Shown here in pieces: positions 32,701 to 43,639 of a DNA stretch of 64,000 nt. Position 1 is the first letter of the stretch, and every line of letters begins with the position of its first letter. The notes beneath the pieces were generated by a model. It was given only the letters and a program-made list of their open reading frames with translations, was not told where the DNA came from and did not search any database. Source of the DNA: Ectobius pallidus (Eukaryota > Arthropoda > Insecta > Blattodea > Ectobiidae); the NCBI GenBank assembly GCA_964059195.1, contig CAXKWD010000011.1, positions 9,502,366 through 9,566,365 of the forward strand. Reading direction: 5' to 3'. A program made the position numbers and the translations under genes.

Positions 32701-33809
32701 GGAAGTGATATTTCGTGTTTCCAGGTAGGTTGAACACTTTTGACTAGCTTAAAATTAGATAAATATTTCCAGGATCATACAGACTTGTGCAAATGAATTT
32801 GGCATGGCTACTTCCTTTAAAACCACGTAGGAATTTCCAAATATCGTGTTAATTGTGTGCAGTCTAACATCATTTACATGCTAGGATTCTTAATTGGCTT
32901 TTTAGATAAATTTTACATAACATTACTGATCCATCTACAATAAAAACTAGGATCTTTGAGCTACCTCTCTAGATATAGATGATTTTGTGTTTTTACAGAC
33001 TAATGAAAGTTTAAATTTTTCTCAAGACAAGTTTTTCTAAAAAATAAACTAGAACTACAAAAACAATTTCAGTACATATTGTTGAAGTGGATAAACTACG
33101 AAGTCTTGAAAAATGCCATTACAATATCTAGAGTTATGGTTTAAATGCTTTGTAAAATTGCTAGTTAAGGAAAATTAGTCAAAGTACGTACTTACCAGAA
33201 TAGGGAACAAGATATTCTGGCTATTGTTTCTGGACAGTACTTATTTTAAGTACCTATTACTATCAGTAAAAACTACAAAGGGTATTGATTTCAAATTTTT
33301 ACATGTTAGTCTGGGTACGCTCACAATAATATTGCTTATTGTTTATGGTAGTGGCTTCATGAACTAAAATTAAGAGTATTTTATTAAAAAATAAAAAAGG
33401 AAAAAACTAAAACGACATGGGCAAGTTTGTGTACTCTGATCTCTGAAACTAAATTAAAGACTTCAACCTTTCCATGTACATCTTCCATGTACTTAAGCGA
33501 TCATTTAGTTTTTGTACTCTGAGAATGTTCATTCGACATCGCAAGGGTGTTAATGGTGCATATAAATAATTCAGCAAAGTCGCAATGTAGGGGGACCCAT
33601 CTCGTGATGTGCAGGTTTCCACGGACGAGTGATGTTTTTTGGTTTTCAGTGAAGCAGGTTGACCAACTTAACGCTTCTTAGCAATTAGTGATATTAGTGT
33701 TAGTGACGGGTTCTGTTAAGTTATGAACAGTGATATTAATTTAGTAAGGCATTCTGAATTATCCCGAGATTTTAGTTTAAAGGCAGTTACTGTTAGTGAC
33801 AGGTCTCAT
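32701..33809. other. AT-rich spacer
   Basis: No gene recognised. Confidence 0.4.
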
Positions 33810-34149
33810 CTTCACAACTTTAAAGTAACACATTTCTTAGCTGAAATAGGCCTGAAATAAGAAAAAGGAAGTATCAGATTACTTAATTACAAAATTCTAA
33901 TTCTTATTTAATCAAAACATGAATTGAAACTGGCGGAAAAGGAAACAAATCAATACATGACATTTCATGAGACGGTAAAAACCCATAAGAACAGACCTGT
34001 TTTTTAGAACCAAGATTCTCTTCATAAAACACTTAATATCACACGAATTTTGTTATAGATAGTTGTGTGGAGAGGAGATGTTGTCTTGGCGAATGATTTG
34101 GACCGACCCACCCACCACTTAGAGTCCATATATAGCCTTTTTTTTCAAA

Positions 34150-34200
34150 TTTCGGGGGGATATAACCCCCCTATCACCCCCTTGCGTCCGCCACTGTGAC
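34150..34200 (-). other. Possible solo hAT-type end
   Basis: CCCCCTTGCGTCCGCCACTG, read on minus as CAGTGGCGGACGCAAGG, resembles a common hAT MITE terminus; no partner end was found nearby. Confidence 0.3.
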
Positions 34201-34556
34201 GTCATACCGTTAAATGAACATATGATTGTGGGTGAACATGCTGACAAACCTCATGGGAGATATGACACATTTTCAAAAGCTACAAACAGTGTATCGTACA
34301 TTATTCGAATACGCAAGGGCGCTTCGCTATGGCTGCCGCCTCCGCTTTGCGCACTTAACTATGTGGTTAGGCATTATTTAGCCTATCTGTAGAAAACTTA
34401 GACTAACAGTTGGTCACACTGCTTCGCTCAGAAACAAAAAAAATCACATAGTCCGTGGAAATGTGAACATTGCTTGAACGGGTCTGTGACATTGGTATTA
34501 TGCCCATATGACTTATTGTTAAATTTTGCACTATTTTTCATAACTGCACTTTCAGT

Positions 34557-34927
34557 CATAGGCGTACCGAGGGAGGGGTTTTGGGGGTTTGAACCCCTCC
34601 CATTGATTAAAAAAAGGAAAATTGTATAATTTTTTTAAGTCTGCCCATAAATTACTTAATACAAGTATAAAGCGTGGGAAGCTTAAAACTCGTTATTTTG
34701 AGTCTTAGTTTTTAAAATTTTCCGGGGACAAACCCCCGGAAGCTTAAAACTCGATATTTTGCGTCTTAATTTTTAAAATTTTCCAGGGGACGACCCCCGG
34801 TAGCTTAAAACATGTTATTTTGCATCTTAATTTTTAAAATTTTCCGGGGGAGGACACCGGACCCCCCTCTCCCTGGGGGGTATTCCTTTATACCCCCCCC
34901 CATATGGTCGGCCTGGTTACGCCTATG
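34557..34927 (+). mobile_element. hAT-type MITE family A, copy 3
   Basis: CATAGGCGTACCGAGG to GGTTACGCCTATG with the perfect duplication CTTTCAGT at 34549-34556 and 34928-34935. The paralogue near 41325-41345 reads CACTTTCAATTACCATCA without the element, giving a natural empty site. Confidence 0.95.
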
Positions 34928-35166
34928 CTTTCAGTTACCATCAATTTAACATACCATTATTTGCATTTCTCTGCATATGAGCAACTCACAAATGCAGGAA
35001 TATTCCATAATATCACTGTCAAAAATTACAAGAAATACAAAAAATATATATTCATAAAATGAACATCACTTGCTATGCAGTTTTGCGCATTTTCTACAAA
35101 GCTACAATGAAATCTATGCATTTTCGATATTGAATCAAATATAGATACATTCTTAGAGATTCAATA

Positions 35167-35782
35167 TACTGTATTTTACAGACCATAAGACACACTTTTT
35201 TACTTTGAAAACAGAGCCTTGAAAGTTGGGTGGGTCTAATGGTCTGAAGTACATTAAAAAAAATTAAAATTTTGGTAAATATTGCCGGAATAACACAGTT
35301 ATAAACGAAGTGTTTTAAACGATAAGATTGTTACACATTTTGGCAGACTGTAGGCCTACTTCAGTGCACTTGTCACTATCGTAAAATGAGGGTATACAAT
35401 GCGTAAAGAAAGGAATGTTGAGTTCTTTTATACAAAAGGAGTTGTCTCTGCCGGGTGGTTTAAATGAATGCAATGACCTCTAAACAGCCTTGCCCTTTAC
35501 ACTTACTGTAAGCTGAATTGAGGGTTAGAGGGTGTCTCTCATGAGAAATCAGTTCAGTTAAAATTTACGTGATGCTACCTGTACAGAAGAGATTTTCGTA
35601 CAACGCAGGTTTTAAGTTAGAAGTGATTTACACTGATTCCATTGTACGAGGTTATAATTTGTTTATGCAATGAAGTATATTATTCCCTTTAAAATTCTTG
35701 GTTTAGAATCACATTAAATTTCTTTTCCTTTAAATTGCCATCCTAAAATCAAGGTGCATCTTATGGTCTGTAAAATACAGTA
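35167..35782 (+). mobile_element. TA-type MITE family C, copy 1
   Basis: TACTGTATTTTACAGACCAT at the left mirrors ATGGTCTGTAAAATACAGTA at the right. The flanks allow a TA duplication. Interior words CCCTCTAACCCTCAATTCA (in reverse) and AATTTGTTTATGCARTGAAGTAT recur in the copy at 48806, which is in the opposite orientation. Non-coding. Confidence 0.85.
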
Positions 35783-36092
35783 ATCAGTAGATGGCGATGT
35801 TTGGAAGAGGGGAAGCTGTTATTTTAAATCAAACTGCTATGTTCTGCGCATTTTTACAATTACTGCCTAAAATCACTTGTATGCAAATTAATTTTTGATT
35901 ATATTTTTCAATTTATACTTTATCTACATCTAGTAGCTGAAAATTTTTGGCTGATAATTCATCTTGTGGAATTATATAGGAGTCAAATTTTATCTTAAGG
36001 ATGTTCATATGAATATTCATAACTTCAATATCATTGGTGACCATTGGTGTAGGCAAAAAAGTGCGGCTTATATTCAGGTAAAAACTGTATTC

Positions 36093-36230
36093 ATTTTCCC
36101 ACAAGACGGTTATTTCATTGAATGAAACTTGTGAAAAGAAATTAAGTTATGTATTTCTTAATAATTTATTAGAAAAAGTATTGTATGCCAAGAGTGTATG
36201 GCATTCCCTGCAATGTACTTCTTATTCTGA
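36093..36230. other. Short AT-rich spacer
   Basis: No feature recognised. Confidence 0.3.
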
Positions 36231-36307
36231 ATAATAATAATAATAATAATAATGATGATGATGATGATGATGACGAGGCCGATGATGATGATGATGACGA
36301 CGACGAT
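36231..36307. repeat. AAT/GAT/GAC trinucleotide microsatellite
   Basis: An (ATA)n run grades into (GAT)n and then (GAC)n over 77 bases. Confidence 0.9.
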
Positions 36308-36619
36308 AGAATTTAATTAAGGTTAGAAGACAATAGAACACATACAACAGACAAGAATAGAAATTTATAAATAAAATCTACATTATTATAGGTAATCCCA
36401 TGAGGGTTTAAGAGTTTATTGATAGATTCGTGACTGCAGGAGGAGTGAAATTTTCATGGATTTATTAAGACTTTTCGTGAATAAAAATGTAACAGATTAC
36501 ACCAATAATAATTACTTTTTTACTCTGTTATATAAAAAGAAAAGTAACAGCTGCGAGATCATGGCATACTATGAATCAACCATCCGTCAATCGATTCGAG
36601 ATACCATGTTGTAACCAAT

Positions 36620-38041
36620 ACTACCAACACTACAACTTAGATATGTGTTCGTTCCAGATTCTTAATCCTTTTGTATTTCTATATTTTGTTCTTTGCCCTA
36701 GTACTTCAAAAGCTGCTTTCAGTATTATATTTTTTTAAATCATTCCATTCACTATTTACATCATTATTTAGTGGTCTTTCATCTAAATATACATCCAGTC
36801 TTTTTTGTATAAATGTTTAATGCTGCCTTCTTTAAGTAAGCTTATTTTATAGCATTTTTCCATATTTTGATTCTGTTTTACTTGTTTGTACCATCTTGTC
36901 CTTAATATTATCTTTGAGATTTATAGAAAGTGATCAGTATTAACGTTACTGCCTCTATATACTCGGGTGTCCAAAACTTCGTTGAATAGTTTATTATTTA
37001 CCATTATATAGTCAATTATAGATTGACTTCCTCTTTCACTCCAAGTATATTTATGTATATCTTTATGCTCAAAAAAAGAGTTCGTAATTTTCAATTTGTT
37101 GAAGGCAGCAAAATCTCTTAGTTTCTTCCCGTTCTCATTAGTAATTTGTTCTCCTTTATTGCCTATAATATTATCCACTGGTATCCTACCTACTCTAGCA
37201 TTAAAGTCTCCACTTAAGATGATATAGTCATTTCCTACACCTTTTATTACTTTCTGTAGGGCTTTGTACAATTTGTCTGTTTCTAGTTTTCTTCCTTCCT
37301 CTGGTGCATATGCAGCAATTACAGTTAGGAAACCTCTTGCAATTCTACATCTGACTGTAACTAATCTTTCATTTATCCATGAGTAAGATGTTATTCTTCT
37401 TCTCCACTTGTTATTTAATAAAATTGCTACACCAGAAGCTGCTCTACTTTCTTGTGGTACTCCGCTAGAAATCATAATATGTTTATCCAAATCCACTATT
37501 CCTTTAATTTCTTCTTTGTTTCTGTAATTGTGGCTATGTCTATTTTCTTTCTAACATTATTTTCTCCAGTTCTATTGTCTTATCTTTAATTGATCTAACA
37601 TTGTAAGTGGCAGTTCTTAATAAGTCCGCTTGTCCAAATCGAGAGTCCTTAATCTTTGCATGGTCATTTGCCGGTATATCAGTCCGGTTATTTCTTTGAG
37701 GCTTATGAGTAAGACATTTTACGTGGATGGGTTACCAACCCATCGCATAACCCCCAACCTGGAGAACCGGAGATTTGTAATCAGGGTTTCTTTCCCCTAG
37801 AGAGACTGCCTTCTCTACGGCTCATGAGATCTCTCTTCCCATTTCCTCTCCTTGATTGAAGCCGCCCACTCTGGGTCAGACGCTCCAACTGCAACCATTG
37901 CCTCATTCGCCGACATTTTCTGAGTTCCTGTTGTGCCTTCACGGCTACCGTAGCGGTCCCAGGGCCCTTATGTTCCCACCGTACTTCACCCCAACAGGCA
38001 ATCTCCTACTTGTCGTTGTCCACCCCCTGCGACTTGGACAC
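36620..38041 (-). pseudogene. LINE 5' part with AP endonuclease (RTE-like), RT missing
   Basis: On the minus strand, 5' UTR-like sequence from 38041 leads to TATYNVRSIKDKTIELEKIM (near 37590), a shift, then a 191-codon open frame at 37496-36921: SGVAILLNNKWRRRI, IAAYAPEEG, ILSGDFNARVG, YTWSERGSQSIIDYIMVN and NTDHFL. These are APE endonuclease motifs in the style of proteins often labelled craniofacial-development-protein-2-like. The linker continues to about 36620 (LDVYLDERPLNNDVNSEWN) and then stops. It is unusual in keeping the 5' rather than the 3' part, so the RT half was lost after insertion. Confidence 0.8.
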
Positions 38042-38044
38042 TGA

Positions 38045-38300
38045 GGTTGGATTTTGGGGGGAAGTTATGTATTTCACATATTTTTCTTTGGTTGCAGTTC
38101 CTGCACTGCTCCGTGGATATTGTGATGCTGAGGAAAGCAGTGTTGCAGCACCGTGGACTATTCGACTATTTGCCTGTGGAGTCTGGTGTAGCCTACTTCG
38201 TAATGTTAAAGTATCTTCAACACAATCTGATCTTGGTTATTACACTCTCTTCTTTCACACTATTAACTTCACTTTCCTATTTTTAAATTCTACTGACACA
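38045..38300 (+). other. Exon-like cassette B, copy 3
   Basis: GAAGTTATGTATTTCACATA and TTTTTCTTTGGTTGCAG match the upstream words of copy 1 at 32085. Here the frame stays open longer: FLHCSVDIVMLRKAVLQHRG, then FDYLPVESGVAYFVMLKYLQ. It lies between two minus-strand LINE fragments. Confidence 0.45.
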
Positions 38301-38320
38301 CTGATTTAACTGTGGCCTCC

Positions 38321-39379
38321 CTAGCTACGTTTTCCCGTTTGAAACATATTTAATTTTTTACGGCTTCTAGTGATAATTGGTGTTTCCTCCTCACTGCTTC
38401 CACTATTGATGTCACCTGGTGCGTTCTTACTCCAAAGCCCCTGAGGAATCTGGAATCGTTGCGTCACAGATGACGTGTTTGGTTTCACGTTCGGCTGAGT
38501 TGTTGATTGTCTGCTGTCACCTATTGGTGACGTCGGTGCACGTTCCTTCTGGTTTCGATGTTCGTTAACCTGAGCTTCTACACGCGTCCTCTCAGTCTCA
38601 AATTTCGCAGATTCAGCTGTCGAGGTCATAGCACTCCTGCTGTTCGTTTCCGCGCTGTTCCTTATATCTATCTTCCTCCCATCCATATACAGCTGTAAAT
38701 TTCGAATGGTCGCCTTCTTTCCCTTGTTTCTTTCAAACTTCATTTTTTCTACTAATTTCCTCCTTGTAATTCTCTCCGTCGGAGATAGATCTCTGTTGAT
38801 ATATATTGCCGTCCCTTTCAATTTGTAAGATCTCTTCAGTGTGGCAAAAACCACTTGAGTGGATGCACATTTCGCTATAATGACTCTGTTTCCTGTAGTT
38901 TTCCCGACCCTGTACGCCGTAAGGAACTCCCATCCCTGGATCTACACTTCCAATTTGTTTTCTAATATTTCGTGGACTTCTTGCAGGGCACTGATTCCTT
39001 TTCTCTCTTTAACCCCGTGGAAAATTAAATTTAGCTGTCGATCTGCATTTTCTATCTTCTCGATTCTTGACTTCAGTTGTTCCACTTCTGTCTTCATTCT
39101 GGCTATTTCCTCTCTAATTTCTTGTTTAACTTCTTTTTTTGCCCCATTTATTTTATTAACTATTCTTTCTTCCATTCTTTCAAGGCTTTTGATGACCTCT
39201 TCAGAAACTCCTGGCCCTGGGTTCATTTCAACCCCTCCAATTATCAGCAGCACAATGATCACTAGGGCCCAGGTCGCCATGACAGATTGTTCTTCTCTAA
39301 CTGTTCCTTTGGTCCCTGCTCTCCTTTTTGACCCAAATGAGCCTATCCTCATTCTGTATACTTCGATTTCGATGGCCAT
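38321..39379 (-). pseudogene. LINE ORF1 with N-terminal hydrophobic 2A-like leader, coiled coil and RNA-binding domain
   Basis: Starting at the ATG at 39280 (minus), the protein begins MATWALVIIVLLIIGG and runs straight into GVEMNPGPG (codons at 39212-39235), a 2A-like ribosome-skipping motif preceded by a signal-like hydrophobic segment. A coiled coil follows (EEVIKSLERMEERIVNKI to KSRIEKIEN), then LNLIFHGVKERKG. The frame shifts near 38945 and resumes with FLTAYRVGKTTGNRVIIAKC and a basic domain (YINRDLSPTERITRRKLVEK), like the RNA-binding part of L1/CR1-type ORF1 proteins. It ends with a low-complexity tail at 38321. ORF2 is not adjacent. 2A leaders are known in several APE-type LINEs. Canonical D before VE is G here. 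Confidence 0.8.
39212..39280 (-). other. 2A-like motif with hydrophobic leader
   Basis: Twenty-three residues from Met to Pro: a nine-to-ten residue aliphatic core followed by GGVEMNPGP. Canonical 2A is D(V/I)ExNPGP, so only the first residue differs. Confidence 0.8.
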
Positions 39380-39404
39380 GTCCCTTGTGTCGTTTTTTTA
39401 CTAA

Positions 39405-40610
39405 ATCCACTCCGCTCCTCTTCCACACGTCTGTACCTTACCACTGCTTGTTTAGAACTGAATTAATTCAGGAAGTTAACAGCAGAACAGAATAAAAACA
39501 CACGAACTGGCTTGCACCGAATCAAAATTGTGTTTTTAATTAATGTACATTTATATTTCCATTTCTAAACAAGTTATGTTGCATAAAATGTTTTTATTGT
39601 GTTCACTGGCAGCATGTCTTGTATTAGCCATGGCATGTTCATACCAACATTTTCAGTAATGAGCTGACGTTTTATCAGATAAAATCCCATCCTTGTAGTA
39701 AAGCAAGCATTTTATAAGATAAACAATCGTGATTAGTTTGTATCCGAGGAATTGCTAAATATTATTAGCCAGTAACAAACGAGCGGTATATGAATGGGAT
39801 AGTCCTACTTAAAATACCATTGGAAATATCACTAATATAAGCTAAGGGCGACATCTAAGAAAGATCATACTTATTTTTTAAACCCTTCAGACTTTGACTT
39901 TGACATTTGTAATGTAAAGTTAAAATATTGAGGAAAACTAGCTAATACATAGGGACTGTATTTTTTCGTAAAATGAAATGGCTGATTTCGATAACTATTT
40001 CGTTAGGTATTTTGTGAAATAAAATTTCCCTTTGTGCTTTTTGGTACATAAAATCACCATTCTTTATTCTTCTGTTCTCGTATGAAACCTAACTTTCGAT
40101 TTTGGCTTGATTTATGTACCAATATAATGAGAAACAGGCTGTATTCGAAATTAATAGACAACTTAAGCCAGTCATTTGCAAACAAGTGCCAACGGCTGTG
40201 GATAGAATACAAAAGTGTGGAGTCTTGATCATAGATTCATTGACATCCCAAACTCCAACAGTTTCTTTTCTCGCTATCTCTTGGGACAGCTAAATATAGC
40301 TAAGGAAAGCTGTTTTGCAAAATTTCGTGCAAATCGCTGATACCAAAAAATATGGTCCCTATTATTACACTATCTTTCTTGGACGAAAAGAATCATACTT
40401 GCATTCTGTCTATATTAAACTACAAAATATCACTAGTATAATCACTGCATTTCAAACAAGCCCTTTTCATCATTCAGCTGTGACCCTTCAACTTTAAATG
40501 CTAGTATTTATGGGGTAGTTCCATTTGCAGATCTTCTAGGGAGTATATATATTTGCTTATTAAGTAGGGTTTAAATTTATTCTTAAATGGGTGTTAAGTC
40601 TTGGGGGAGG
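39405..40610. other. AT-rich spacer
   Basis: No gene recognised. A GT run lies at about 40660-40675 just beyond it. Confidence 0.4.
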
Positions 40611-40617
40611 GGGATTG

Positions 40618-41050
40618 CAAGAAAACTGTACTGTAAATGCTGATAGTAGAAAAAATTGTGTGTGTGTGTGTGTGCAGGGTGTCCACATTCTGGAACGTCA
40701 AGAAAATTGAAATCAGGGAATTTTGTATAGTAAAAAAAAAAGTCAGGGAAATTTGTAATAATAATAAAAAAAAAATAATTCAGTACTTGAGCTAATCATT
40801 ATTTTTGTTATGGGGATGGAGGAGGCTGATTTATGTTTCTGACGTAAAGTCAGGGAAATTTATTTTGAAATTTTTGTTGATACTGATGTGCCATACTAAA
40901 TTTTTTTTTTCTTCAGTTTCAGTTACTGTACCAGTTCCTTCAGATTGAGATGTCAAGTCTGTGCAAGTCATGAGTTTATGTCGAAACTTCAATGGATGCC
41001 TTCAAGTTCGTCCAAATAGTGCTCGAGGCTGCTGGGAATTGTTGAGGTAA
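40618..41050 (+). other. Exon-like cassette A, copy 2
   Basis: AAGAAAACTGTACTGTAAATG and TTTTTCTTCAGTTTCAG lead into TACCAGTTCCTTCAG, paralogous to 31660-31860; it ends TTGTTGAGGTAAC, again donor-like. The cassette frame is not conserved as protein. A (GT)n run and a TCAGGGAA-repeat stretch are inserted upstream of the acceptor. Confidence 0.45.
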
Positions 41051-41085
41051 CTTTTCTTATATACAAATCAGCAGTTGTACTGTAT

Positions 41086-41430
41086 TTACTAAAATATAAG
41101 CTGCCCCTGAATTTAAGCCTCGCCATACTATAGTAAAGGGAAATACTGCCTCTTTTTCATAACATTAAAGTAACACATTTCTTAGGTGAAACAAGCCTGA
41201 ATTTTGAAATTTTAATGAAACTGCCAGAAAAGAAAACAGAAATCATTACTGTACACTTTAATGTAATTGATCAGTACTTTACATTTTGGAAGACTATCAA
41301 TGTTCAATTTCATGCGGATTTTTCATAATTCTGCACTTTCAATTACCATCAGTTGCATTTCGTGTATTTAAGCAGCTTATAGTGCAGAAATATTATGTAA
41401 CTAATACCACCATCACAAAACATGCAGAAA
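41086..41430 (+). repeat. Paralogue of the 33.8-36.1 kb repeat (empty site for MITE A3)
   Basis: Starts TACTGTATTTACTAAAATAT and shares CATTAAAGTAACACATTTCTTAG and TTTTTCATAATTCTGCACTTTC with 33810-35060. The MITE present at 34557 is absent. Confidence 0.65.
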
Positions 41431-42177
41431 ACGTCTTTTACTTCTATTAAGTGTAAACATTTAATACAGGTAAATGTATTTAAATGCGTGTTAGTAGAAT
41501 TCACTTTGTGTTTAATTTTGTACCCAGCCTTGAAAACCCACAAAAACTGTGATTTAGTTGGACATTTTGAGAGTTAAAAATAATATTTTTGGGCTAGTTT
41601 TTATATGCTGACATTATGTACCATAAAATAAATTAAAACTAAGTAATAAAACAGTAGAGCATATTGAATCGCTTTAGTTGGTCAATAAAAACACTTTGGC
41701 TTCACTTATGTCACTTTTAAAATGCAGGACTACATAGTTTCGGTATAATCTCTCCCATTCTCAGCTGTAGCAGTAGCCCACTACTTTTGGACACATAATA
41801 ATTTAAAAAACTATCCTCAAGAGTAGTGATAATACTTCTGTGAATATGCTTAGCTTTTCTAAGCATCAATGTGACAGTGAGATTAAGTTCTGAAAAGGTA
41901 GGGATGTAACCACGGCCATTTTCTGTCTCAGTCTAGTTTGATCCTGTTCAAATAAAGGGGAGGAGAACTCACAATGCGTTAGTGGAAAATTAGCATCATG
42001 TGACAAAACGTGATTGGTTAAGTTATGCAACAATAATGTCAACATCTACATTTACAATTATTGATGATAAGCCAAAGGAGGCCTATATTCATAATGTAGT
42101 AATTAATACAAGGAGAAAACTTAAATAGAACCTTTTTTACATTCATGGGATTCTTCTTCACTGGAAGTATCTGTAAT

Positions 42178-43511
42178 GGTACGTTCACACTGAGGAATTT
42201 GTTGCAGACACAAATACTCCATACAAATTTCAGATCCATTTCCGTGATTCCTGTATCTGGACACTTATCCTAAGTACATGTTCTTTGCACAAATATCCCA
42301 TGTGAGCGTTCACACTGAGGAATTTGTTGTCAGGCAAAAGTATGGCTTTAGATGCAGAAACGTTTGCTTTTTTCTGCTTTAAATGCATTGATGATTCACC
42401 CAGAACAAGTTTGTAACCCACAAACACTCAATTTGCGGAAGAAAATGACAATAAAATAATGTACTAATGCTGATTAAATCTTCCGAGCTCTAGGGTCATG
42501 TTAGTCGGCTGTTAAAAAAAGGGGGGGGATTTTTTATTTATCTGGGCAGTCAGAATTTTTAATTCTGAATTTTACAGTCAGAAGGTTTATTAAAGATTGA
42601 TATTTTAGCTTTATAGCTGTGCTCGGTCGTACAATTTTTTGCAAATTCAAACTTATTTAACATTCTTTAGCAGAGTGTGTTTTATGAGACCGGGCCCTCG
42701 GGATCAAGCTGCCCGGCACGTGACGCAGCGATAACCGATAACTTCGTTCATTGCAGTCGGTATAGAAAGGGTTTGTTTAATCTCTCAAAATAATAGTATA
42801 ATCATAATTAAAATTTTATATTATTGTGCTCAAACTGTTTATAATAGGTGCTAGAAGTGCATACCCTTCATTTACCACATATGTGGCAGCTTCATAGAAA
42901 ATATGCTTCAAGATTTACAGACACATTATCTGCCATGAATCCTGCCTAGGCCTAATTCAATTCTGATGCTGTTCTAATATCTCTTCTATTTCATCAATTT
43001 TTTCAGTAAGCCCATATAGATGTTATCTTGATTACTTCATATTAAACATAGAATCTCTTCAAGGAAGAAGTGTGCCTATAACTTAGGCCTAAATTCAAAT
43101 TTTCTGCAAAGGGATTATGAATGTGAGAGAGAATACTTCTACATCGACTTATGTTCTGTTTAGAACACTCCATAGCAAAATATCGACAATTTCGTAAAAT
43201 AAAACAGTGTGAACGTAGCAATATATCTCATGGGATTGATCATAACCACAAACAGAGTCAGCTGTCACAAGAAACATGAATACAGCACATGTGCAAAGAG
43301 CATTCTCGCTGGGATCTGTTCAGTGTTTTCGCTTTCGGAGCGTAAACAAGAACTTGTGTTGAACCCTTGTTTCTGGTACATTTTATTCACTGTTTGTGTC
43401 CGGGAACTAGGAATATATTCAATAGGTTTACGACTTGTGGCAAATAGGTTGCTATACATGTACCCGGACACATATTCTTGCAACAAATTCCTCAGTGTGA
43501 ACATAGCTTAA
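42178..43511. mobile_element. Nested MITEs with GTTCACACTG ends
   Basis: ACGTTCACACTGAGGAATTT occurs at about 42182 and GCGTTCACACTGAGGAATTT at about 42306. Mirrors AGTGTGAACGTAGC and AAATTCCTCAGTGTGAACAT lie at about 43206 and 43486. The four ends imply at least two related elements, one inside the other. No transposase seen in this part. Confidence 0.6.
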
Positions 43512-43639
43512 TGACAAGCCGATCCGCTACATAATCTGTCAATCCATCAAATGTCTCTACATGTTCTACACAATTGGACTAGTCCACTGCCGTTGCATTT
43601 TGTTTACTCCAGTTTCGAGCAGTTTGCAAATTTCAGCTA

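Larger units (their letters stand above)
33810..36092 (+). repeat. Long dispersed repeat with two nested MITEs
   Basis: The segment from TTTAAAGTAACACATTTCTTAG (33810) to about 35060 is paralogous to 41160-41430, with the hAT MITE at 34557 absent from the paralogue. The right end GTGCGGCTTATATTCAGGTA (from about 36062) is the mirror of the TACTGTATTTACTAAAATAT end near 41089, implying one family with TACTGTATTTAC..AATATAAG ends. No ORF seen. Confidence 0.55.

Noticed and set aside
31568..34196. A 2.6-kb hAT element between CAGTGGTGCGTGG and CCGCCACTG
   Set aside because: Ends match only over a few bases and the flanks give no 8-bp duplication.
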